NCBI RefSeq assembly: GCF_039545795.1
Contig: NZ_CP154260.1
Span: forward strand, 4,159,001 to 4,223,000
Source of the DNA: Chitinophaga niabensis
Lineage (GTDB): Bacteria; Bacteroidota; Bacteroidia; Chitinophagales; Chitinophagaceae
Length of the DNA: 64,000 bases
Direction: 5' to 3'
In this document: piece by piece, positions 41,990-51,350 of the stretch
Numbering within the stretch: position 1 is the first letter of the stretch
Layout: every line of letters begins with the position of its first letter
The notes under the pieces: model-generated
Database searches by the model: none
What the model saw: the letters and a program-made list of their open reading frames with translations, nothing else
Told to the model about the DNA's origin: nothing
Translations under genes and position numbers: made by a program

Positions 41990-42236
41990 AGCTTTCGGCC
42001 GTTTAGATCAGCCCTTATTGAAGTTACGAAAAATCTTAATATCAAGCATCAAAAGCCCCGGAGTCACATATTTATGGTCATTATATAATGCCCCTAACCC
42101 TTTGCTGTCCAACGATTGATGATGTTACGGCATCCCCCTCCCATAAGGCAAAACATTGAAAAAACAAGGGAGCATTTTTTTTATTCAGTTAATTCCTTAA
42201 CTTCAATATTATTTTTCATTTTTTAATTTTTTTATC

Positions 42237-42566
42237 ATGAACATCTACGTAGCCAACCTGCACTACAGGTTGAACGATGAGGACCTTCACCAAATCTTTA
42301 GCGAATTCGGGACAGTTACCTCTGCAAAAATCATCAAAGATCATGAAACCGGTCGTTCACGTGGTTTCGGATTTGTAGAAATGGCAAACCAGGAAGAAGG
42401 AACTAAAGCGATGGAGAGTCTGAACGGTAGTGAAGTGGAAGGCAAGCAACTGATGGTGAACGAAGCTCGTCCTAAACAAGCCAATGGCGGTGGTGGAAAC
42501 AGAGGTGGTGGAAACCGTGGTGGCGGTGGTGGATACGGTGGCGGCGGTGGCCGTGGTCGTTACTAA
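42237..42566 (+). CDS. RRM-type RNA-binding protein with Gly-rich tail
   Basis: The 109 residues contain one RNA recognition motif (residues 1-80) with RNP2 IYVANL at 3-8 and RNP1 RGFGFVEM at 42-49. A tail of Gly/Arg repeats (GGGNRGGGNRGGGGGYG..) follows. The architecture is that of the bacterial cold-inducible Rbp proteins, thought to act as RNA chaperones. The AT-rich region before it (41990-42236) contains T-runs and could form a long 5' leader, but no specific thermosensor structure was recognised. It is followed by a terminator. Confidence 0.92.
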   Translation: MNIYVANLHYRLNDEDLHQIFSEFGTVTSAKIIKDHETGRSRGFGFVEMANQEEGTKAMESLNGSEVEGKQLMVNEARPKQANGGGGNRGGGNRGGGGGYGGGGGRGRY

Positions 42567-42590
42567 TACTAAATTACTCATCGACGCAAT

Positions 42591-42619
42591 AAAAGGCTTC
42601 CAACATGGAGGCCTTTTTT
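42591..42619 (+). terminator. Terminator after the RRM gene
   Basis: AAAGGC..TTCC pairs with GGAGGCCTTT (imperfect stem) and is followed by eight T at about 42613-42620. Confidence 0.85.
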
Positions 42620-42683
42620 TTGCCCTTTAATGCCCCAAAAAGGTACCCCTGAGCCCCTTACCTCATTAAAGCCCAAACAGGCT

Positions 42684-42711
42684 AAAAAAAGGCCCCGGAA
42701 CCCGGAGCCTT
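42684..42711 (-). terminator. Terminator of the E2 acyltransferase gene
   Basis: A 10-bp stem with one mismatch (42702-42711 with 42689-42698, loop of 3) is followed on the minus strand by seven T. Confidence 0.88.
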
Positions 42712-42721
42712 TTCAATAATG

Positions 42722-44038
42722 TTAGTATTCCTTACCCGGGTCAAAATTCTCCATCTCATGCGCCACAGCGCTCAGGAAGGTAGAACCCAGTGAACCATCC
42801 ACAATCCGGTGATCGTAGGACATGGAAAGGTACATCATATGGCGGATGGCAATGGAGTCACCCTGGGGCGTTTCTACCACTACCGGGCGTTTCTTGATAG
42901 CCCCTACCGCCAGGATAGCTACCTGCGGCTGGTTAATGATGGGCGTACCGGTAAGGCTGCCAAAAGTACCTACATTGGTAATGGTGAAGGTACCATTCTG
43001 TGTATCCTCCGGTTTCAGGCGGTTCTGCCTGGCGGCATTGGCCAGCTGGTTCACCTGTTTGGTAAGGCCTACCAGGTTCAGGGTATCCGCATTGCGGATC
43101 ACCGGCACAATAAGGTTACCGCTGGGCAGGGCTGCAGCCATACCGATATTGATATCTTTCTTGAGAATGATCTTATCTCCATCCAGTGAGCAGTTCACAA
43201 GCGGGAACTTCTTGATGCATTTCACCACGGCCTCCACAAACAAAGGCATAAAGGTGATCTTCTCTCCTTCCCTTTTTTCAAAATCCTTCTTCACCTGTTC
43301 ACGCCAGCGTACCATATTGGTTACATCAGCTTCTGCAAAACTGGTCACATGCGGGCTGGTATGCACGCTGCGCACCATATGTTCCGCAATCAGTTTGCGC
43401 ATGCGGTCCATCTCAATGATCTCCACATTACCGCCATAACTGTTGGAAGCAGGCACGGTAGCCACTTCTCTTTGTTTGGGTGCTTCCTGCACCACTACCG
43501 GCTCCTGGATATGTGTGGAGGTAGAATTGCTGCGGTTGGCGATATAGTCGAGTATGTCGTTTTTAGTAACACGGCCTTCTGTTCCGGAGCCGGGGATCTT
43601 TTCCAGCTCTGCGAAATTCACGCCTTCCTGTTGTGCAATAGTGAGTACAAGGGGAGAATAAAAACGTGCTTCTCCGGAAACAGGTGCAACTGCTTCTGTG
43701 CGGGCAGGCGCTGTCTGGAAATGAGAGTCACTAACAACTTTGGGAGCTGCAGCTGCCGGGGATGGCGTAGCAGGGGAAGCAGCCACAGGGGCACCTGCTG
43801 CTGTTAGCACACGTGCAATCACGGTACCTACGGGCACCACGTCATTTTCATTAAAAAGGACCTCAGTGATCTCTCCTTCCGCAATGGAAGGCACCTCGCT
43901 GTCTACTTTATCAGTTGCTATCTCCAGCACCGTTTCATCTAACTTCACCTTATCACCGGGTTTCTTGTGCCAACGCAGGATTGTAGCTTCCATTATGCTT
44001 TCTCCCATTTTGGGCATCACCAGTTCGACTATTGCCAT
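42722..44038 (-). CDS. Dihydrolipoamide acyltransferase (E2) of a 2-oxo acid dehydrogenase
   Basis: The 438 residues comprise an N-terminal lipoyl domain with the lipoylated Lys44 in EIATDKVDSE, an Ala/Pro-rich linker and an E1/E3-binding domain near 125-165 (YSPLVLTIAQQEG). A second linker leads to the catalytic domain (about 205-435) with the active-site His in MSYDHRIVDGS near 408. E2 forms the core of pyruvate, 2-oxoglutarate or branched-chain complexes. The DKVDSEV lipoyl signature and the isolated position fit a branched-chain type, but the substrate is not certain. No E1 or E3 gene adjoins. Confidence 0.92.
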   Translation of the reverse strand: MAIVELVMPKMGESIMEATILRWHKKPGDKVKLDETVLEIATDKVDSEVPSIAEGEITEVLFNENDVVPVGTVIARVLTAAGAPVAASPATPSPAAAAPKVVSDSHFQTAPARTEAVAPVSGEARFYSPLVLTIAQQEGVNFAELEKIPGSGTEGRVTKNDILDYIANRSNSTSTHIQEPVVVQEAPKQREVATVPASNSYGGNVEIIEMDRMRKLIAEHMVRSVHTSPHVTSFAEADVTNMVRWREQVKKDFEKREGEKITFMPLFVEAVVKCIKKFPLVNCSLDGDKIILKKDINIGMAAALPSGNLIVPVIRNADTLNLVGLTKQVNQLANAARQNRLKPEDTQNGTFTITNVGTFGSLTGTPIINQPQVAILAVGAIKKRPVVVETPQGDSIAIRHMMYLSMSYDHRIVDGSLGSTFLSAVAHEMENFDPGKEY

Positions 44039-44087
44039 AAAAGTGTTTTAGTGTTTTATTTTTAGTAGAGGACAAAAATAAGGTAAA

Positions 44088-45335
44088 TTAAAGTTCCAGC
44101 CATTTCCGCAATTCGTTCATGGCAGCCACACAGGTCATATCAATATTCCGGGCACGGTCGAAACGGAAACGGTGCAGTTTGGTAACGATCTTCCCTTTAC
44201 CGCCTACTGCGATCCATACAGAGCCCACGGGTTTTTCCTCCGTTCCGCCATCCGGCCCCATAATGCCGGACACTGCCATTACGCAATCTACGTCTAATAC
44301 CCGCAATGCACCTTCTGCCATTTCCCGTACTGTTCTTTCACTTACAGCCCCGTGTTTCTCCAACGTTTCCGCCTGTACACCCAATACATGTTGTTTCACT
44401 TCATACGAGTAAGCCACCACACTTCCGTTAAAATAGGCAGAACTGCCGGGAATGGCGGTGATCAGGCTGGCAATCTTTCCACCGGTGCAACTCTCCGCCG
44501 TACCCACTTTCAGGTTTTTTGTCTTGAGCACTTCTCCCAACACCTCTCCCATCGTAACATCTTTTTCTGCTACGAGAATATCTCCCACCAGGGATTTCAG
44601 GGTATCAAAGGCATGCTGCAGTTCGTTTGCAGCAGATTGTTTATCCGGGGAAATGCTGGTGAGCCGCAGCTTTAATAAGCCATAATTAGGCAGGTAAGCC
44701 AGCTTGATATGTTTGGGCAGGTTGTTTTCAAAATCCATGATCCGCTCTGCCACAAAGGATTCTCCCATGCCTGCCGTGATCAGTGTATGATGCAGCAACG
44801 CTGGTGTTTCAAAACGGGCCTGCAGCATACCTATCACATCATACTCCATAATCCCCTTCATTTCATGCGGTACGCCGGGCATAGATACATAAATACTTCC
44901 TCCCTTTTCAAACCACATACCGGGTGCAGAGCCTCTTTTATTCTGTATAATAGTAGCAACATCCGGCACCAGCGCCTGGTCCAGGTTCCGTTGCAGCACA
45001 GGCAGCCCCCGCATGGCAGACAGTTGCAGCACGTTCTGTAAAGCTGCTTCATCCTGTACCAGCTTCCCGCCAAAATATTCGCAAAGCACCGGTTTGGTGA
45101 TATCATCTGCCGTTGGCCCCAGGCCGCCGGTGATCAGAACTATCTGAGAATTCTTTCCTTCTTCTTCCAGCGCTTTGATGATAGCTGCCTTATCGTCTCC
45201 CACAGCCACCCTTCTCTGGATCCAGATGCCTATTTCATTCAGCCGCTGTGCCATCCAGGCGGAATTGGTATCAATGGTCTGGCCTATCAGCAACTCATCT
45301 CCGATGGTGATGAGGCTGGCGTAGATCTTTTCCAT
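44088..45335 (-). CDS. cinA: CinA: nucleotide pyrophosphatase / NMN deamidase family protein
   Basis: The 415 residues have the N-terminal molybdopterin-binding-like COG1058 domain (SLITIGDELLIGQTIDTNS near 7-25, TGGLGPTADDIT near 69-80) and the C-terminal CinA deamidase domain (GTAESCTGGKIASLITAIPGSS near 278-300). CinA salvages NMN by pyrophosphatase/deamidase action and was first noted as competence- and damage-inducible. The full two-domain form is present. It follows the thioesterase gene by 20 bp. Confidence 0.94.
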   Translation of the reverse strand: MEKIYASLITIGDELLIGQTIDTNSAWMAQRLNEIGIWIQRRVAVGDDKAAIIKALEEEGKNSQIVLITGGLGPTADDITKPVLCEYFGGKLVQDEAALQNVLQLSAMRGLPVLQRNLDQALVPDVATIIQNKRGSAPGMWFEKGGSIYVSMPGVPHEMKGIMEYDVIGMLQARFETPALLHHTLITAGMGESFVAERIMDFENNLPKHIKLAYLPNYGLLKLRLTSISPDKQSAANELQHAFDTLKSLVGDILVAEKDVTMGEVLGEVLKTKNLKVGTAESCTGGKIASLITAIPGSSAYFNGSVVAYSYEVKQHVLGVQAETLEKHGAVSERTVREMAEGALRVLDVDCVMAVSGIMGPDGGTEEKPVGSVWIAVGGKGKIVTKLHRFRFDRARNIDMTCVAAMNELRKWLEL

Positions 45336-45355
45336 GCTGATGTGTTTTGTATTGC

Positions 45356-45763
45356 TTAGAAATATACCGCCAGTTTCTCTCTCATAACTTCTGGCAGGTT
45401 CATGCGCGTTTTATTTTTGGCATCGATGATGGCCAATGTTGTAACACCCACATTCAATAACTCTCCTTTCTGATTATACAACTCTGAGTGGAACTGGATC
45501 TTATGATTGGTTGTCAATTCCCTGAGGGTGGTTTTTACCGTGATCACATCATCATAATAAGCAGGGCGCAGATACTTCACCTGCAATTCCGCTACCGGCA
45601 TGATCACACCCTGATCTTCCAGTTCTTTATAAGTAAAGCCCAGCTGGCGGATAGCATCAGTACGGCCTACTTCATAATACAATGCATAATTCCCGTAGTA
45701 GAGATAACCCATCTGGTCTGTTTCGCCATAACGAACGCGAATATCTATCGTAGTACTGTACAT
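45356..45763 (-). CDS. Hotdog-fold acyl-CoA thioesterase (YbgC/FadM type)
   Basis: The 135 residues are read from the ATG at 45763, which gives the family start YSTTIDIRVRYGETDQMGYLYYGNY. An upstream ATG at 45820 would add 19 residues of leader. The catalytic Asp lies in GETDQMG near 17. These homotetramers hydrolyse acyl-CoA or 4-hydroxybenzoyl-CoA-like thioesters in the cytoplasm. It is probably in one transcript with cinA, with DoxX upstream on the same strand. Confidence 0.88.
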   Translation of the reverse strand: MYSTTIDIRVRYGETDQMGYLYYGNYALYYEVGRTDAIRQLGFTYKELEDQGVIMPVAELQVKYLRPAYYDDVITVKTTLRELTTNHKIQFHSELYNQKGELLNVGVTTLAIIDAKNKTRMNLPEVMREKLAVYF

Positions 45764-45850
45764 AATGCAAAAAGGGAAATTGAAGGTGTAAATGTAGGAT
45801 ATTCCTACTACCACCAACAAATTCCCTTTTTACTTTTTATTTTTCCCGGT

Positions 45851-46261
45851 TTAGTTACCGATCGCGCCGTCTATAGAATACTTACCAGGGCCTGTGATCA
45901 GGATGGCAACAAAGGCTAACAGGAAAAGAATGGGAAACTCCTGTTTTTCCATACCATCTGCTTTGTGGATCATGAAAATGATCACGCTGAAACAGATGAT
46001 CAAAGGAACGGTAGCAAGGCGCGTCAGCAAACCTAATACCAGCAGGGCACCGCAGAAGAATTCCGCAAATACGGTTAATCCCAGCGAAGCGGTTTTACCA
46101 ATGCCGAAGGGATCGGCAAACTGGCTGGCATAAGTGGAAAACCCTTTTAATTTAGGCCAGCCGTGGCGAAGCATTACCAATGCACCAAAACCAACACGCA
46201 GGATCAATAGTGATAAATTAACTTGGCCATTAGTGAATCGGGCAGATAAGAGTTTTTTCAT
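45851..46261 (-). CDS. DoxX-family membrane protein
   Basis: The 136-residue four-helix inner-membrane protein begins with a short amphipathic part. The conserved ILRVGFGALVMLRHGWPKL segment (residues about 20-38) is the DoxX mark. Family members associate with quinone or thiosulfate metabolism or with redox stress complexes; the role here is open. It begins the leftward run of genes whose divergent partner is the TPR operon, and its upstream region contains two DnaA boxes. Confidence 0.9.
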   Translation of the reverse strand: MKKLLSARFTNGQVNLSLLILRVGFGALVMLRHGWPKLKGFSTYASQFADPFGIGKTASLGLTVFAEFFCGALLVLGLLTRLATVPLIICFSVIIFMIHKADGMEKQEFPILFLLAFVAILITGPGKYSIDGAIGN

Positions 46262-46366
46262 AGTCGATAATTGGTTTGATTCTTGTTAAGTATAACAGCT
46301 TTTTTTCTTAATAATCAGGATCAGCACAAATTTAGATAGAATCTAATATATATAAGCACTAAATAG

Positions 46367-46375
46367 TTATCCACA
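46367..46375 (+). promoter_or_regulatory. DnaA box 1 (perfect consensus)
   Basis: TTATCCACA, identical to the strongest DnaA-binding consensus, in direct orientation with the second box 18 bp further on. Confidence 0.65.
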
Positions 46376-46384
46376 TCCAATAGT

Positions 46385-46393
46385 TTATCCACA
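46385..46393 (+). promoter_or_regulatory. DnaA box 2 (perfect consensus)
   Basis: TTATCCACA again, followed 28 bp later by an AT-rich stretch that could unwind easily. Confidence 0.65.
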
Positions 46394-46435
46394 TAGGGTA
46401 GATAACCTGCAAGGGGGTTAAAAACTATAAAAATA

Positions 46436-46443
46436 TATATTTG
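46436..46443 (+). promoter_or_regulatory. -7 promoter element for the TPR operon
   Basis: TATATTTG is an exact TAnnTTTG match. A leader of about 135 nt would follow before the ATG at 46582. Confidence 0.55.
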
Positions 46444-46581
46444 CCAAGTTTGTCAACCTCAATCTATTGCCAAGTTTAGCATTCGGGAGCAGGGGCCTGA
46501 AAATCCGGCACTGTCTTGCTTTTGAAATAATTTCAGTCTGAAACCGTTTTAAACAAAATAATACTCGAAATAACATACAGC

Positions 46582-49500
46582 ATGAAGCTATTCACTCGAA
46601 AGAACTTCTCTCTTCCACCTTTGCATGTATTCTTCCTCCTGGCAGGGATCGCAGGATCTGCCGCCGTCCACGCGCAGCAAACCCGTATTTACACGGAGCC
46701 GGATAAAACTTTCAAAGAAGCACAGCAATTGTACCGCGATGGGAAATATGCCCTTTCTATGCAATTGTTCAAGAGAACAATAGACGATATCAGCTATTTC
46801 CAGGAAACCAACCGTTCCCTCGTGAATACGGACGCGCATTACTATTATGCCATGTGCGCCCTGAAATTGCAGAATGAAGATGCGGAGAAGAAGGCGCTGG
46901 CCTTTATCAAAAATTTCAACAACAGCGCCCGGGAACAAATGGTAAGCTATCAGCTGGCCCGGTTCTACTTCCACCGGAACAAATTCACGGAAGCGATCCC
47001 TTACTATGAAGCAGCCAGTATCGACAACCTTTCCAATGAAGATATTGCAGATGCTAAATTCGAACTGGCCTATTGCTACTTCAACGTGAAGGATTTCAAA
47101 AAAGCACAACCGCTTTTTGCTTCCATCAAAGAGATCCAGAACAAATACTACATCCCCGCCAACTATTACTACGGCTTCATCTCCTATTACAACAAACAGT
47201 ACGATGCTGCCCTTAACAGCTTCAAACGTGTAACAGGCGATCCGAAATATGATGCGGTGGTACCTTACTATATCGCAGAGATCTACTACTTCCAGGGTAA
47301 AAAAGATCAGCTGATCGCTTACGCAGAACCATTGATCCGCAAAGGGAACGTTTATTATGAAGCGGAACTGAAACAACTGGTAGGCCAGGCTTATTTCGAA
47401 AAGAAGGACTATCCCAAAGCCCTCCCCTACCTGGAGGAATACCAGGAGAATGCAGACGAAATAAGGAAGGAAGATGTTTACCAGCTTTCTTACGCTTACT
47501 ATCAAACCGCGAACCTGGATAAAGCCATCACTGGTTTTAAACAGCTGAGCAGTGAAAAGGATTCCCTGGGCCAGAACTCCATGTACCTGCTGGGTGACTG
47601 TTACCTCCGCACCGGCCAGAAAGCCAACGCAAGGAATGCATTCGCCTTCTGCGCACGCAACAGTTCCAACCCCAAGCAACAGGAAATATCCCGCTTCAAC
47701 TATGGCAAACTTTCTTTTGAATTAGGTTACCAGGATGCAGCGATCACGGAGCTGACCACCTTCGTGAACAATTATCCCCGCTCCGAATACAACAAAGAAG
47801 CCCGCGAAATACTCGTGCAGCTGTTTGCCAATACCAATAACTACAAAGAAGCCATCGCTATCCTGGAACAACTGCCGGAAAAGAGCCCCGCCGTGTTAAG
47901 GGCTTACCAGAAAGTAGCCTACGGCCGTGCCACGCAGTTAGTGAACGACCAGCAACTGGCAGAAGCAGACCGCCTGCTGGATATTGCCCTCGCCAATCCA
48001 TACGACAAACAGATCGGCCAGCTGGCACAATTCTGGAAAGCGGAAATAGCGCTGCGCCAGAACAATACGGATAAAGCCATCAACAGCCTTCAGGCCTATT
48101 TTGATGCAGGCAACACGCCTGTATCCGGCGAAGCCAATACACAAACGGCCAGCTATAACATGGGATACAGTCTGCTGAAAAAAGAACAGTACGCCACGGC
48201 CCTGCCTTACTTTGAATCTGCACAGCGGGCCAGCGGCCCCAATGCAGGACGCATCACCAATGATGCCGTACTGCGGGCTGCAGACTGCTATTACATGCTG
48301 CGCGACTTTGCCAAAGCCACCGCACTGTATGACCGCATCATCAATGCCAACGAACCAGGTGCTGATTACGCTACTTACCAGAAGAGCATCATCCTGGGTA
48401 TCCAGGGTAAACACAACGAGAAACTGGCCCTGCTGAAACAACTGGCCACCAGTTATCCCGGCTCTAACTTCACGAATGAATCTGAAATGGAAATTGCCGA
48501 TACCTACCTGAGCGATGAACGTTTCACTGAAGCCATTCCTTATCTCAAGAACGTACTGCAAAAGCAACCAAACGGGCCTAATGCTCCCAAAGCACTGGTA
48601 AAACTCGGTCTTGCTTATTTCAATACCAACCAGGATAACACGGCGTTACAATACTTCCGCCAGGTGGTAGAGAAATTCCCGAACTCCACAGAAGCTAATG
48701 AAGCATTGCAAAGCATCCGCACCATTTATGTGGAACAAGGCAAAACAGACGACTACCTGGCCCTGCTGAAAGCATCCGGTAAATCTGTATCTGCTTCCGC
48801 AGAAGATTCCATCACCTACGCTGCCGCTGAAACCCGTTTCAGCAATGCAGACTATGCCGGTGCTATCACTGCCTTCACCAATTACCTGCAGAAATATCCG
48901 AACGGTCAGTTTGCTTTACAGGCCAGCTTCTATAAAGCAGAATGCCTCTATAACAATAAAGATTACGCCAACGCATTGCCCGCTTATGAGTTTGTGCTCA
49001 CCCGCGGTACCAGCCCTTTTGCGGAACGCTCCGCTTTACAGGCTGCTTACCTGAACTACTACCAGGTGAAGAATTATGCGAAAGCAAAAGAATACTACCA
49101 GCAATTGCTGGCCCTTTCCACCAATAAAGAAAATACACTCGCTGCCAACCGCGGATTGCTAAGGAGCAATTACCAGCTGAAGAGCTGGGACGATGTGAGC
49201 GTCCAGGCAGAACAATTGTTATCCGCCAGCAATATCAGTACGGACGACCAGATCATCGGTCACTTCTACCTTGGTAAAGCACAGCAGGAAAAGCAACAGT
49301 ACGATGAAGCCATCAATGAATATAAAATAGCCGCCGGCCTCACCAAATCAGAAATAGGAGCAGAAGCACGCTACGGCATCGCTAACTGTTACCTCCTGAA
49401 AAATGACCTGGCTGCTGCAGAAAAAGCCGGCTTTGATGTGATCAAGAATACTTCTTCTTATGAATTCTGGACAGCGAAAGCTTACATCCTCTTAGGAGAT

Positions 49501-49650
49501 GTATACGCCCGTCAGAAAGATTACTTCAACGCAAAAGCTACTTTCCAGAGCATTGCGGAAAACTGTCCCATCCCTGAGCTGAAGGCAGAAGCCAAAGACA
49601 AACTGGCCAAAGCAGAAGCAGAAGAAAAAGCAGGTTCCAAGATCAAATAA
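46582..49650 (+). CDS. Large secreted/periplasmic TPR-repeat protein
   Basis: The 1022 residues have an N-terminal signal segment (hydrophobic 13-32, ending VHAQ), then tetratricopeptide-like repeats along almost the whole length. Examples are FKEAQQLYRDGKYALSMQLF near 43, ALKYFRQV-type blocks near 690 and YDEAINEYKIAAGL near 910. Repeats with conserved Ala/Tyr/Pro in pairs give a long solenoid for protein binding. It heads a three-gene operon with an outer-membrane barrel and a HU-CCDC81/SPOR protein, so a periplasmic scaffold linking outer membrane and peptidoglycan is a fair inference. The C-terminus is acidic and Lys-rich (AEAEEKAGSKIK). No enzyme domain is seen. Confidence 0.88.
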   Translation: MKLFTRKNFSLPPLHVFFLLAGIAGSAAVHAQQTRIYTEPDKTFKEAQQLYRDGKYALSMQLFKRTIDDISYFQETNRSLVNTDAHYYYAMCALKLQNEDAEKKALAFIKNFNNSAREQMVSYQLARFYFHRNKFTEAIPYYEAASIDNLSNEDIADAKFELAYCYFNVKDFKKAQPLFASIKEIQNKYYIPANYYYGFISYYNKQYDAALNSFKRVTGDPKYDAVVPYYIAEIYYFQGKKDQLIAYAEPLIRKGNVYYEAELKQLVGQAYFEKKDYPKALPYLEEYQENADEIRKEDVYQLSYAYYQTANLDKAITGFKQLSSEKDSLGQNSMYLLGDCYLRTGQKANARNAFAFCARNSSNPKQQEISRFNYGKLSFELGYQDAAITELTTFVNNYPRSEYNKEAREILVQLFANTNNYKEAIAILEQLPEKSPAVLRAYQKVAYGRATQLVNDQQLAEADRLLDIALANPYDKQIGQLAQFWKAEIALRQNNTDKAINSLQAYFDAGNTPVSGEANTQTASYNMGYSLLKKEQYATALPYFESAQRASGPNAGRITNDAVLRAADCYYMLRDFAKATALYDRIINANEPGADYATYQKSIILGIQGKHNEKLALLKQLATSYPGSNFTNESEMEIADTYLSDERFTEAIPYLKNVLQKQPNGPNAPKALVKLGLAYFNTNQDNTALQYFRQVVEKFPNSTEANEALQSIRTIYVEQGKTDDYLALLKASGKSVSASAEDSITYAAAETRFSNADYAGAITAFTNYLQKYPNGQFALQASFYKAECLYNNKDYANALPAYEFVLTRGTSPFAERSALQAAYLNYYQVKNYAKAKEYYQQLLALSTNKENTLAANRGLLRSNYQLKSWDDVSVQAEQLLSASNISTDDQIIGHFYLGKAQQEKQQYDEAINEYKIAAGLTKSEIGAEARYGIANCYLLKNDLAAAEKAGFDVIKNTSSYEFWTAKAYILLGDVYARQKDYFNAKATFQSIAENCPIPELKAEAKDKLAKAEAEEKAGSKIK

Positions 49651-49669
49651 TTTATAGCATTTAACGCAT

Positions 49670-51316
49670 ATGAATCTTACCATTTTCCATACAACGAAAT
49701 TCTTCCTGGCACTTGGCGCAGGTTTACTCATACAACAGGTTGCCACGGCCCAGAAGAAAGACACACTCAAACAGGAAACGATCGACATCATTTCCAAATA
49801 CCAGCCTAAACTGCGTGATGCAGCCAAGCTGAACCTTACTGCCTCCTTACCTTCCGTGGATACCACACGGCCTAAGTTAGGCTACCAGGTGCCGGCGTTA
49901 AACCTTTACTTTATGTATCAGCCGGTGCCTATCCGCCCCCTGGCTTTAGGAAGGGATACCTCTTCCCTGCAACTGCAGAATAACTATATAAAACTGGGCT
50001 ACGGGAACTTCCAGACCCCGCTGGTGCAGGCTGGTTTTGGTACAGGCAGGGCAGATAAATACAACCTCGGCCTCTACTTTAATTATACCTCCTCACAGGG
50101 CGATATCGAAAACCAGGATTACACCAATATCAATGTACTGGGTTCCGGTACTTACTTCTCCCCTCTTTTCGAATTCAATGCCAGCCTTGGTTACAACCGC
50201 AACCAGGTGCATTACTACGGATATGATCATGATCTTTACACCTTCAGCAAAGGAGATGTAAAACAGGGCTTTAATGAAGTGATCGCTAAAGTAGGGGCTA
50301 AGAACCGCCCGCAGAACGACTGGGCCTTCCAGTTCCAGCCGCAGGCAGAGTTCATCGTATTCGGTGACTCCTACAAACGCATGGAAAACACCTTTGTGCT
50401 GAAAGCACCTATCCGCAAGCAATTGTTTGAAGATATCTGGTTCAAGGCAGAAGGTTTGCTGGACCTGAGTAATTTTAAAGAGGACAATAACGAACAGATC
50501 AATAACAACGTAGCAGCCGTTCACCCAGCCGTAGAGGTGACCAAGCCTGGCTTTATGCTCCATGCCGGTGTGAACCCTACCTGGACGAACGATAAGTTCT
50601 ACCTGCTGCCAGACATCGTGAACGAATCACACCTGATCCGTAAAAAACTCATCCTGAGCAGTGGCTGGATCTCTTATATAGACAAGAACAATTTCCGCAA
50701 CCTGGCCAATAAGAATCCATTCATCGAAAAATACCCTGTTGGTATCAGGAACACCCGCGTGGAAGAAAAGTACACCGGTATCAAAGGAACTCTGGGCAGC
50801 CACCTGAGCTATAACACCAAGTTTGCCGCTGTTACCTGGTACGACCTGCCGCTTTTCGTGAATGATTCCATAGATGGCAAGAAGTTCTACATGCGTAACG
50901 AGGAAGAGCTCCGTGCCTTCCAGGCGCATATAGAAGTAGGTTACCAGCAGGAAGAAAAGTTCCAGGTGCGCCTTGCGCTGGACTGGTTCAACTTCACCAA
51001 ACAGAAGACCGAACTGAAACCCTGGCATGTACAGCCCTTCCAGGCTAACCTGTACGCACAGTACACCATTGCCAAAAAACTGCACCTGAACGCCAACCTG
51101 TTCACCCTCAACGGCAGCTATTATGTACTGCCCACCGGATACTTCGCCAAAACGAAGTCTGTACAGGACCTGAACGCAGGCGCCACCTTCGATATCGGCA
51201 AGAATTTCAATATCTGGCTGAACGCCAATAACCTATTCAATTCCAAGTACCAGCGGTGGTATGGGTATCAATCCTACGGGTTAAACGTGCTGGGTGGTAT
51301 AACGATTAAGTTTTAA
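49670..51316 (+). CDS. Outer-membrane beta-barrel protein (TonB-receptor-like barrel without plug)
   Basis: The 548 residues start with a signal peptide (hydrophobic 11-28, ending ATAQ) and a proline-rich segment, followed by many alternating-residue strands (LQLQNNYIKLGYGNFQTPLV, YNLGLYFNYTSSQ, FNIWLNANNLFNSKYQRWYGY). A final aromatic-terminated strand (VLGGITIKF) is typical of barrel assembly. The plug domain of TonB receptors is missing, so it is a channel-like or structural barrel. It follows the TPR protein gene by 19 bp, and such pairs are common in Bacteroidota. The ligand is unknown. Confidence 0.85.
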   Translation: MNLTIFHTTKFFLALGAGLLIQQVATAQKKDTLKQETIDIISKYQPKLRDAAKLNLTASLPSVDTTRPKLGYQVPALNLYFMYQPVPIRPLALGRDTSSLQLQNNYIKLGYGNFQTPLVQAGFGTGRADKYNLGLYFNYTSSQGDIENQDYTNINVLGSGTYFSPLFEFNASLGYNRNQVHYYGYDHDLYTFSKGDVKQGFNEVIAKVGAKNRPQNDWAFQFQPQAEFIVFGDSYKRMENTFVLKAPIRKQLFEDIWFKAEGLLDLSNFKEDNNEQINNNVAAVHPAVEVTKPGFMLHAGVNPTWTNDKFYLLPDIVNESHLIRKKLILSSGWISYIDKNNFRNLANKNPFIEKYPVGIRNTRVEEKYTGIKGTLGSHLSYNTKFAAVTWYDLPLFVNDSIDGKKFYMRNEEELRAFQAHIEVGYQQEEKFQVRLALDWFNFTKQKTELKPWHVQPFQANLYAQYTIAKKLHLNANLFTLNGSYYVLPTGYFAKTKSVQDLNAGATFDIGKNFNIWLNANNLFNSKYQRWYGYQSYGLNVLGGITIKF

Positions 51317-51350
51317 ATCGTAAACTTGCACTCAAACTGACCTGGCCGCA

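Larger units (their letters stand above)
46262..46581. other. Divergent AT-rich intergenic region with two DnaA boxes
   Basis: The 320 bp between leftward doxX and the rightward TPR gene contain no frame. They hold two perfect DnaA boxes, an AT-rich tract (46421-46442), a -7 box (46436-46443) and an 11-bp direct repeat TTGCCAAGTTT (46441-46451 and 46467-46477). The combination resembles a replication origin or a DnaA-controlled promoter region. Confidence 0.6.

Noticed and set aside
46588..47679. Minus-strand frame of 363 codons opposite the TPR gene
   Set aside because: Shadow of a TPR-rich coding sequence; no start context or family similarity.
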